From contig CAAGDF010000039.1 in NCBI GenBank assembly GCA_900768525.1, forward strand, positions 1 to 10,984: a stretch of 10,984 nt of DNA. Direction: 5' to 3'. This DNA is from Clostridia bacterium. Its GTDB lineage: Bacteria > Bacillota > Clostridia > Christensenellales > Borkfalkiaceae. Below, one piece after another: positions 6,688 through 10,984 of this stretch (position 1 is the first letter of the stretch; the number at the start of each line of letters is the position of its first letter). A program made the translations under genes and the position numbers. Below the pieces are notes generated by a model. That model had not been told where the DNA came from. It ran no database searches and saw only the letters and a program-made list of their open reading frames with translations.

Positions 6688-6731
6688 TTTTTGCGTAAAT
6701 ATGGTGAACCGCTGTTTTTTTGCGTAAGTAT
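6688..6731 (+). repeat. Direct repeat pair TTTTTGCGTAARTAT upstream of ogg
   Basis: TTTTTGCGTAAATAT (6688-6702) and TTTTTGCGTAAGTAT (6717-6731) match at 14 of 15 bases, 29 bases apart, or nearly three helical turns. The first copy also contains the inverted repeat ATATTT-TTGCGT-AAATAT (6686-6703). They lie just before or over the likely promoter of the glycosylase gene. Confidence 0.6.
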
Positions 6732-6749
6732 AGCACGTAGCGTAATAAT
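6720..6749 (+). promoter_or_regulatory. Possible promoter of the DNA glycosylase gene
   Basis: TTGCGT (6720-6725) as -35, an 18-base spacer and AATAAT (6744-6749) as -10. The -35 lies inside the second copy of the direct repeat. The match is moderate, but a promoter is expected here because a terminator stands upstream. Confidence 0.35.
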
Positions 6750-6826
6750 CGGCGTGCGGTGGGGTAGCCGTTATGTTCGGCACAAAACATAGTACGCAAC
6801 TAAATAATCTGCATAACAAAAGAAAA

Positions 6827-7663
6827 ATGGATATTCAATTCGATGCAACATATTTTTGCGATAAAGACACGCTCGAGTGCGGTCAGGTTTTCAGGTTTAA
6901 TAAATATGACGGCGGGTACATAGTTTGCTCGGGCGATAAAGCGTGCCGCATTTCAACCGTCGGCGATATTACGACCATCACTTGCGAGGAAAACGACAAA
7001 GATTATTTTTATAATTATTTCGACCTTGCAACCGACTATTCTTTAATCAACGCGCGTGCGCAAAACAGCGGTTTTGCCGTGCTCGAAAAAGCCGCAAAGA
7101 TGGGTGCGGGCGTTCGCATATTAAAACAAAACAGCACCGAAATGCTCTTTTCGTTTTTGATTTCGCAAAACAACAATATTCCGCGCATAAAGGGGATAAT
7201 CGAAAAATTGTGCACGAATCTTGGCGAAAAAAAGCAAGCCGTCGGCGTGGATTATTATGCCTTTCCGTCGCTTGCGGCATTAAAAAATGCCGATCTCGCG
7301 TTTTATAAGTCGATAGGGCTTGGCTACCGTGCGGAGTTTTTCAAAGAGCTTGCCGACCTCGTGGACGATGAATTTATCTTGCGTCTTGCTTCGTACGACG
7401 GCACCGAACTGAAAAAACAACTTTTAAAAATTCGCGGCATAGGCGATAAAGTCGCCGATTGCGTCCGCCTTTTCGGTTTTTACAAAACCGACAGCTTCCC
7501 CGTAGACGTCTGGATAGAAAAACTCTACGCCGAAGATTTTTGCGGCAAGGAGAAAAACCGCGAAAAAATCTCCGCCTATTTTGTAAACACATTCGGTTCG
7601 GACTCCGGTTATTTTCAGCAATATTTATTTCACTATAAACGCAATTTAGAAAAGCAGACTTAA
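6827..7663 (+). CDS. ogg: 8-oxoguanine DNA glycosylase/AP lyase, OGG1 type
   Basis: A 278-residue base-excision repair enzyme that removes 8-oxoguanine from DNA. Residues 11-24 (CDKDTLECGQVFRF) form the N-terminal GQxFRW-type motif. Residues 106-128 (MLFSFLISQNNNIPRIKGIIEKL) are characteristic of the OGG/AlkA fold. The helix-hairpin-helix is KIRGIGDKVADCV (201-213), with Lys208 in the position of human OGG1 Lys249. PVDVW (225-229) supplies Asp227. The 19-residue spacing of Lys and Asp equals that in OGG1, so both glycosylase and beta-lyase activity are expected. The frame extends upstream to ATG 6773, which has a GGTGG-like ribosome site; 6827 is preferred because the family begins about here, although its own ribosome site (AAAAGAAAA) is weak. 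It appears to be a single gene. Confidence 0.92.
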   Translation: MDIQFDATYFCDKDTLECGQVFRFNKYDGGYIVCSGDKACRISTVGDITTITCEENDKDYFYNYFDLATDYSLINARAQNSGFAVLEKAAKMGAGVRILKQNSTEMLFSFLISQNNNIPRIKGIIEKLCTNLGEKKQAVGVDYYAFPSLAALKNADLAFYKSIGLGYRAEFFKELADLVDDEFILRLASYDGTELKKQLLKIRGIGDKVADCVRLFGFYKTDSFPVDVWIEKLYAEDFCGKEKNREKISAYFVNTFGSDSGYFQQYLFHYKRNLEKQT

Positions 7664-7826
7664 TAATCAGCCGTACTCACATCAGCGTGAGACGCGTGCC
7701 TGAAAATAAAACGAACCGCGCTTTGCCGGCGAATTTTTGCAAAATCAAATCACAGAATTTTCCGAATGTGCCGACTTATGCGGCGCATACGCGCCCGAAA
7801 CGTTCGCCATCGCTTTCAGACCTTTT
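7664..7826. other. Non-coding gap between convergent genes, with hairpins
   Basis: No gene is seen. CTCAC-ATCAGC-GTGAG is a 5-base hairpin near 7676-7691. ATGTGCCG (7766-7773) pairs with CGGCGCAT (7781-7788), with one G-T pair and a 7-base loop. A weak CCG/CGG stem at 7716-7729 is followed by T-rich sequence on the minus strand and AATTTTT on the plus strand, so it may end either neighbour's transcript. None is a strong terminator. Confidence 0.5.
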
Positions 7827-8126
7827 CTATTCTTCCGTACGTGGAAAAAGTCTGTCGTAAATATCTGTCGCTTCGTTGAAAAACTCATACGGTACATAGA
7901 TATTTCTGTCATCGCTCGATTTCATACGTAACGAAAAACCGAAAGGAACCGAAAAGACGGGAATATTTCGTGATTTCAATGCTTCCTTGAACATAGTCGC
8001 GCGCATATAACACAGTTGAACGACAAAACATATGTCGTTCGCCTGTACCGGCGGCAGCGGAGTTTTCCCGCATTCCTTGCATTTTATATCATCGTTTAGC
8101 AGTTTGCATTTTTCGCAGTAATACAT
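7827..8126 (-). CDS. Small zinc-ribbon protein with DUF2007-like domain
   Basis: A 99-residue cytoplasmic protein. CEKC (4-7) and CKEC (16-19) form a two-CxxC zinc ribbon. Residues 31-95 resemble the DUF2007 'putative signal transducing protein' pattern: a strand, a helix with ATMFKEALKSRNIPVFSV in which a helix is followed by I-P-V, then IYVPYEFFNEATDIYDRL, where a V-P strand leads into an A-containing helix. Function in this family is unknown. The start at 8126 has GGGAG 8 bases upstream on the coding strand and a near-consensus promoter at 8189-8217. It stands alone, convergent with the glycosylase gene. Confidence 0.75.
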   Translation of the reverse strand: MYYCEKCKLLNDDIKCKECGKTPLPPVQANDICFVVQLCYMRATMFKEALKSRNIPVFSVPFGFSLRMKSSDDRNIYVPYEFFNEATDIYDRLFPRTEE

Positions 8127-8188
8127 AGCAAATCTCCCATTTTTTTGAATAAATATTTCTTCATGCGGTTTTATCTTCTTCCACGATC

Positions 8189-8217
8189 ATGATACCACAA
8201 ACAGAAATACTTGTCAA
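8189..8217 (-). promoter_or_regulatory. Sigma-A promoter of the zinc-ribbon gene
   Basis: On the minus strand TTGACA (8217-8212), a 17-base spacer and TATCAT (8194-8189), with TGG before the -10. This is a near-consensus extended promoter. It leaves a leader of roughly 55 bases before the start codon at 8126. Confidence 0.88.
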
Positions 8218-8231
8218 TACGGCTTTTTAGA

Positions 8232-8277
8232 ACAAAATTCAAAGTTTTGTAAGGCAAAATTCAAAACGCTTTTGAAT
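8232..8277. repeat. Two AT-rich palindromes with a shared 11-base direct repeat
   Basis: ACAAAA-TTCAAAG-TTTTGT (8232-8250) and ATTCAAAA-CGC-TTTTGAAT (8259-8277, perfect 8-base arms) lie side by side. CAAAATTCAAA occurs in both, at 8233-8243 and 8255-8265, 22 bases apart. They lie upstream of the zinc-ribbon promoter and could be regulator-binding sites. Confidence 0.6.
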
Positions 8278-8299
8278 AATGAGCCGGACATATAGAACA

Positions 8300-8332
8300 A
8301 AAAGCCGTTGCAAAAAACTTGCAGCGGCTTTT
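8300..8332 (-). terminator. Strong intrinsic terminator, minus-strand orientation
   Basis: AAAAGCCG (8300-8307) pairs with CGGCTTTT (8325-8332), extended inward by a T-G pair and TGCAA/TTGCA around a short A-rich loop, giving about 14 pairs. On the minus strand the stem is followed by TTTTTGTTCT. It is the first clear terminator downstream of the SANT-repeat gene, so that gene's transcript would carry the repeat mosaic in its 3' region. Confidence 0.75.
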
Positions 8333-8384
8333 GAGGTGGATGGTGTGAGCGTTTTTTATTTTGTGTATTTTGGTTTACTGTGCG

Positions 8385-8600
8385 CCTTCGGTTAGATCCT
8401 TCGTAAGTCGATCAAGCGGGTGCGGCTCAGGATGACGAGGATTGGCATGATTATGCGACCATTGGTCGCGAAGTTGCCATTTCTCGTGAGCTACGCTGAC
8501 ACTTCGCCTATGCGGAGGACGCACCCTCTCCGTCAGCCGAATTGGGGAAAGCTCGTGAGTTGTTGCGGTTGCCGACGAGCATTATGCGGCAGGGCGCGTT
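8385..8600. repeat. Mosaic of dispersed intergenic repeat fragments
   Basis: No gene is seen, and base composition differs from its surroundings. AGATCCTTCG (from about 8393) and CTCAGGATGAC (about 8427-8437) are the two arms of a GATCCTTCG...CTCAGGATGAC repeat type I recall from many uncultured Clostridia. GCGACC-ATT-GGTCGC (8455-8469) is a perfect inverted repeat. ACCCTCTCCGTCAGCC with a later GGGGAAAGCTC resembles another common intergenic repeat of the same groups. CTCGTGAG occurs twice (near 8483 and 8552), and GACGAG followed by CAT.ATTATGCG appears twice, suggesting partial duplication. Family assignment is from memory. Confidence 0.55.
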
Positions 8601-8605
8601 GATAT

Positions 8606-9079
8606 TTATTTCCTTGCGTCGATGTCGTAGTCGAGTTTTTCAAGACGGGAGAGAATGCCGCTCATGCTCCTGCCGTGGGCGGCGGACATCCATTCGAGGG
8701 TTTTGTTTGCTTCGGCTTCGCGTAGCAGCGCCGCGTCCTCTTCTTCCGTCCAACGCTTTTTGCCGTTTTCGCCGTCGTCGGCAAGCAAGCCGAGTTTGAC
8801 AAGACGGGAAACAATTCCGCTCATGCTGCGGGCGTGGGCTTTGGCAAGCCGTGCGATTTTCCAGCCTTTATTGTATTCGGATTTGAGTTTTTCGTCCTCT
8901 TTTTCCGTCCACTTGGTATTGACTTTGGAAAGTTTTCTTGCTTCTTCGTTTTTGCCTAATAATTTTGCGTATTCGTTTAAATATCTTGCGGCGTCCTTAA
9001 GGTCGGCGGATTGTGCCGATTTTTCGGACGCTTTACTTAAATTTTCGGCTAAAATTGCTATTTTTTCGTATTTTTTCAT
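8606..9079 (-). CDS. Small protein with two Myb/SANT-like DNA-binding repeats
   Basis: A 157-residue, mostly helical cytoplasmic protein of no named family. Residues 1-50 form charged helices. Two similar repeats follow: 55-98 (TKWTEKEDEKL, then AHARSMSGIVSRLVKLGLL) and 108-149 (KRWTEEEDAALL, then AAHGRSMSGILSRLEKLD). The W-T-E-x-E-D opening and the HxRSxxxIxSRLxKL final helix are those of prokaryotic Myb/SANT-like helix-turn-helix units, so DNA binding is likely. The two repeats are alike at DNA level too: 34 of 40 bases match between 8641-8680 and 8800-8839. The start at 9079 follows AAAGGTG at 5 bases. No strong promoter was found directly upstream. Confidence 0.75.
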   Translation of the reverse strand: MKKYEKIAILAENLSKASEKSAQSADLKDAARYLNEYAKLLGKNEEARKLSKVNTKWTEKEDEKLKSEYNKGWKIARLAKAHARSMSGIVSRLVKLGLLADDGENGKKRWTEEEDAALLREAEANKTLEWMSAAHGRSMSGILSRLEKLDYDIDARK

Positions 9080-9103
9080 AATACACCTTTACTTTTTATA
9101 AAA

Positions 9104-9118
9104 GCCGCAATGTGCGGC
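9104..9118 (-). terminator. Short GC hairpin with U-rich tail, minus strand
   Basis: GCCGCA (9104-9109) and TGCGGC (9113-9118) form a perfect 6-base stem with a 3-base loop; on the minus strand TTTTAT follows. It may be a second stop for the upstream membrane-protein gene. It lies in the leader of the SANT-repeat gene, so it could also act on that gene's transcript. Confidence 0.4.
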
Positions 9119-9136
9119 GTATAGCTATAAAAATAT

Positions 9137-9162
9137 TTTGCCTGCTGTATTTTGCAGGCAAA
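9137..9162 (-). terminator. Terminator of the four-helix membrane protein gene
   Basis: TTTGCCTGC (9137-9145) and GCAGGCAAA (9154-9162) form a perfect 9-base stem with an 8-base loop. On the minus strand ATATTTTTATAG follows. It begins about 15 bases after the stop codon of the gene ending at 9177. Confidence 0.85.
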
Positions 9163-9176
9163 CAATTATAATAAAA

Positions 9177-9782
9177 TTATTTATTTTCCCGATCTTCTGA
9201 GTAAGACGCTTCTTCGGCGGCTTCGTCGGGCTGGTTGATTTCGCCTGCCCCGACCGGTTCTGCGGCTTTTGCGTTAGCTTCGTTCGCGATTGCTTTTTTA
9301 AGTCTGAACGAGTTTACTACAGCCATGATAAAATAATACAGTGCATAGCCGTGGAATATAAGGTCGATAACAATCGACGCAACGCTTAATTTTGCTGCGA
9401 TGCATATAGGCATATAGACCGCAAGGAAATAAACTGTATCGACGGCGAACATTGCAAGCGCTGCAATCAGCCAGCCGACATGTTTTTTGCCCATAAAGAA
9501 GCAAAGCACGTATGCGCCTACCGATACTGCGAGAAAAGCCACTGACAGAACGGTGTAGATTGCCGAACCGGTCTGAGCCGTGAACTCGGCGCCGAGTATC
9601 GCAAGATGATACGGCAGCGATGCCGAGAATAAAAAGTAACTGTCTGCGCCCGTTAAAAGCATTATGGCGTTAATCAATGTGAGTACCGCAACGAGCAGCA
9701 TGTTATATCTTGCCGTGGTGACTTTTTGCATAAGCAGTTCTTTTTCGCTTAAATTGTTTTGTTTGTTGCCGAATAATCTCAT
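9177..9782 (-). CDS. Four-helix integral membrane protein, function unknown
   Basis: A 201-residue membrane protein. Hydrophobic segments lie at about residues 28-45, 74-96, 102-124 and 133-156, so both ends are predicted inside. The N-terminus (1-27) is polar, and the C-terminal 40 residues are rich in Ala and Glu (AEPVGAGEINQPDEAAEEAS). No family is recognised. The frame is open back to 9905, but ATG 9782 is chosen: AAGGAG lies 7 bases before it, and the promoter at 9814-9842 lies inside the longer reading, so a start at 9905 would be ahead of the transcript. It is divergent from the PF06541-family gene, which is also a membrane protein. Confidence 0.75.
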   Translation of the reverse strand: MRLFGNKQNNLSEKELLMQKVTTARYNMLLVAVLTLINAIMLLTGADSYFLFSASLPYHLAILGAEFTAQTGSAIYTVLSVAFLAVSVGAYVLCFFMGKKHVGWLIAALAMFAVDTVYFLAVYMPICIAAKLSVASIVIDLIFHGYALYYFIMAVVNSFRLKKAIANEANAKAAEPVGAGEINQPDEAAEEASYSEDRENK

Positions 9783-9813
9783 TTGAAACTCCTTAAAGTA
9801 ATTCGTTACGTCC

Positions 9814-9842
9814 ATTTTATGCGATAACGGGTTTAAAGTCAA
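9814..9842 (-). promoter_or_regulatory. Sigma-A promoter of the four-helix membrane protein gene
   Basis: On the minus strand TTGACT (9842-9837), a 17-base spacer and TAAAAT (9819-9814). One mismatch in each hexamer relative to consensus. Transcription would start about 25 bases before ATG 9782. Confidence 0.8.
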
Positions 9843-9883
9843 GTTTAATTTAAAAATAATATCCGTATTAGGAAAAAAAGCAT

Positions 9884-9919
9884 GCAAAAATATGTTGATT
9901 TGCAAAAATAAGTCGATTT
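9884..9919 (+). repeat. Tandem 18-base repeat in the divergent promoter region
   Basis: GCAAAAATATGTTGATTT (9884-9901) is followed directly by GCAAAAATAAGTCGATTT (9902-9919); 16 of 18 bases match. The second copy reaches the likely -35 of the plus-strand gene, and the pair lies about 40 bases upstream of the minus-strand -35. Either a regulator site or a local duplication. Confidence 0.75.
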
Positions 9920-9941
9920 TTTGCGCAGAGTATGATATACT
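9913..9941 (+). promoter_or_regulatory. Extended -10 promoter of the PF06541-family gene
   Basis: TGATATACT (9933-9941) is an extended -10 with -10 hexamer TATACT; 17 bases upstream the -35 position holds only TCGATT. A weak -35 with an extended -10 is a known combination and often depends on an activator. The -35 falls in the second copy of the tandem repeat. Confidence 0.5.
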
Positions 9942-10005
9942 GTCTTTTGCGATAGTAGTTAAAAATCGGGTTCGCTATGGAATTACGACTTTAAAGGGGC
10001 AAGTT

Positions 10006-10737
10006 ATGGAAATTTTTCTTGTTTTAACTTTTTTGTTTTGCGTGGGAAGCACGCTCGGTTGGTGTATCGAGCTGGTTTTTCGGCGTATCGTGCATAAAAA
10101 ATGGATAAACCCCGGGTTCCTTGTGGGACCGTACCTGCCGCTTTACGGAGTGGGTTTAATCTTTTTATTTGCCGTTTGCATGTTTGATTATTCGTTCATA
10201 GAACAGCCCGTACTGCGCGATTTGTTCGTGATTCTGGTAATCACCGTGCTGATGACTGTTATTGAGTACATTACCGGTTTGATTTTCATCAAGGGTATGA
10301 AGGTCAAATTGTGGGATTATTCCGACCGAAAGTTCAATATTCAGGGAATAATCTGCCCGCTGTTTACGCTTTTTTGGGGTATAATCGGGGCGGTTTATTA
10401 TTTCTTTATTCATTCGGCGATTCTCGGAATGGTGCAGTGGTTTACGGCAAACATTGCTTATTCGTTCGTAATCGGTATGTTTTTCGGCGTTTTCGTGCTT
10501 GATCTGATCTATTCGTTCAAGGTCGTTGCGAAAATCAAGAAATTCGCTACCGAAAAACAAATCGTCATCAAGTACGAGGCTCTTAAATTGTCTATCCGCG
10601 AAAAAGCCGACGAGTTCAAACAAAAAGTGCATTATGTGTTCCCGATGAGAAGTTCGAACGACCTTGAAAAAGAACTCGATAACTACATGCAAAAAGATTT
10701 ACAAAAGGTTAAAAACAGTTCGGAAAGCAAAAAATAA
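10006..10737 (+). CDS. PF06541 (CmpB/DUF1113) family membrane protein, putative ABC-transporter type
   Basis: A 243-residue membrane protein of the family named 'putative ABC-transporter type IV' or CmpB, common in Firmicutes and without an established function. Signature motifs: LGWCIELVFRRIVHKKWINP (17-36), GFLVGPYLPLYGVG (37-50), EYITG (87-91), and LWDYSDRKFNIQGIICPLFTLFW (102-124). Five or so membrane helices end at about residue 171; a charged helical tail (172-243) follows and should be cytoplasmic. The frame extends to ATG 9892, but that start would precede the promoter and lacks a ribosome site; ATG 10006 has AAGGGG about 7 bases upstream and begins the family's first helix. No ATPase partner is present in this window. 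Confidence 0.88.
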   Translation: MEIFLVLTFLFCVGSTLGWCIELVFRRIVHKKWINPGFLVGPYLPLYGVGLIFLFAVCMFDYSFIEQPVLRDLFVILVITVLMTVIEYITGLIFIKGMKVKLWDYSDRKFNIQGIICPLFTLFWGIIGAVYYFFIHSAILGMVQWFTANIAYSFVIGMFFGVFVLDLIYSFKVVAKIKKFATEKQIVIKYEALKLSIREKADEFKQKVHYVFPMRSSNDLEKELDNYMQKDLQKVKNSSESKK

Positions 10738-10838
10738 TACGCGGCGATATAATGTAGGTAAAGGATAGTCGGCAGAATTATTTTTTGCGCATTGTTTTGT
10801 TGCGGCTCTTTACCGAATGCGACTACGAAAACTGCGAT

Positions 10839-10862
10839 AATCGACCTATAGACCGATTTTTT
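10839..10862 (+). terminator. Weak terminator after the PF06541-family gene
   Basis: AATCG (10839-10843) pairs with CGATT (10854-10858), with T from 10857 to 10862. The stem is short. Its 3' half (GATAATCGACCTATAG then a T run) closely matches the 3' half of the terminator at 3858-3885. Confidence 0.4.
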
Positions 10863-10900
10863 AATTGAATTATATTGTTTTTGTATAATAGAAGTAAAAA

Positions 10901-10940
10901 AAATCCTTGCAAAATATCTTCATACTCTGCAAGGGTTTTA
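10901..10940. terminator. Bidirectional intrinsic terminator near the contig edge
   Basis: CCTTGCA (10905-10911) and TGCAAGG (10928-10934) form a perfect stem that extends through T-G and A-T pairs into the flanking A and T runs. A run of A before and T after the stem allow termination on both strands, suggesting a minus-strand gene just beyond the contig end. Confidence 0.75.
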
Positions 10941-10964
10941 TTTTACTTAGATGTTTGTTTCCAT

Positions 10965-10984
10965 AGATCGGAAGAGCACACGTC
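10965..10984 (+). other. Illumina TruSeq adapter sequence (assembly artefact)
   Basis: The last 20 bases are AGATCGGAAGAGCACACGTC, identical to the start of the standard TruSeq read-through adapter. This is not genomic DNA. It shows that untrimmed reads ended the contig here. Confidence 0.97.

Larger units (their letters stand above)
10738..10964. other. Non-coding end of the real sequence
   Basis: No gene is seen between the PF06541-family stop codon and the adapter. The stretch holds two terminator-like hairpins (listed separately) and, between them, an isolated TATAAT (10884-10889) without a good -35. It closes with an AT-rich region that runs into the contig edge. Confidence 0.6.

Noticed and set aside
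8420..8799. Plus-strand open frames across the repeat mosaic and the SANT-repeat gene
   Set aside because: Translations are low-complexity Arg/Cys-rich shadows; the minus-strand frame has two coherent DNA-binding repeats.
9783..9905. Longer start (9905) for the four-helix membrane protein
   Set aside because: A good promoter and AAGGAG ribosome site lie between 9905 and 9782, so the extension would not be transcribed from that promoter.
9892..10005. Longer start (9892) for the PF06541-family protein
   Set aside because: It begins within the tandem repeat, ahead of the extended -10 promoter, with no ribosome site; the family starts at the hydrophobic helix after Met 10006.
10165..10692. 175-codon minus-strand open frame opposite the PF06541-family gene
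   Set aside because: No family features or ribosome site; the plus strand encodes a clear family member across the whole interval.
1..10984. CRISPR array, insertion sequence, prophage or toxin-antitoxin genes
   Set aside because: No regularly spaced repeats, transposase or integrase motifs, or paired small toxin/antitoxin genes were seen on either strand.

Overview
This is a chromosomal stretch of an uncultivated-looking low-to-mid GC Firmicute, most likely a gut or environmental member of Clostridia. The evidence is a SpoVB-type flippase followed by a YabN-type methylase/MazG fusion (an order shared with Bacillus), an L21-type leader before rplU, an L27 with a Firmicutes-type N-terminal extension, consensus sigma-A promoters (TTGACA-17-TATNAT) and U-tract terminators. 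Species cannot be named from this sequence. The last 20 bases (10965-10984) are Illumina adapter, so real genome sequence stops at about 10964, a contig edge.

Layout. (1) 1-3890, plus strand: a possible tail of an upstream gene, then three overlapping genes: a lipid-linked oligosaccharide flippase-like membrane protein, a YabN/MazG NTP pyrophosphohydrolase, and a DusB-type tRNA dihydrouridine synthase. They end at a hairpin terminator that works on both strands. (2) 3915-5655, minus strand: a two-gene operon of a membrane-anchored protein with an Ig-like ectodomain and a membrane-anchored ComEC-like metallo-beta-lactamase-fold hydrolase. (3) 5656-6660, plus strand: a terminator with no known gene in front of it (a possible small RNA), then a consensus promoter, L21 leader, rplU, rpmA and a terminator. 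The Prp protease gene usually found between rplU and rpmA is missing. (4) 6773-7663, plus strand: an OGG1-type 8-oxoguanine DNA glycosylase with catalytic Lys and Asp intact. (5) 7827-8126, minus strand: a small zinc-ribbon protein with a DUF2007-like domain and a textbook promoter. (6) 8127-8605: 480 bases with no gene, holding AT-rich palindromes, a terminator and a mosaic of dispersed intergenic repeats. (7) 8606-9079, minus strand: a small protein with two Myb/SANT-like repeats. (8) 9177-9782 (minus) and 10006-10737 (plus): two divergent membrane protein genes, the second of the PF06541 (CmpB/DUF1113) family, whose shared control region holds a tandem 18-base repeat. (9) 10738-10964: non-coding, with two terminator-like hairpins.

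Most of the window is housekeeping (envelope, nucleotide-pool cleaning, tRNA modification, ribosomal proteins, DNA repair). No mobile element, CRISPR array, toxin-antitoxin or clear defence system was seen. The less usual items are the rplU-rpmA pair without prp, the candidate small RNA before rplU, the tandem SANT protein beside a repeat mosaic, and the repeat-bearing divergent promoter.
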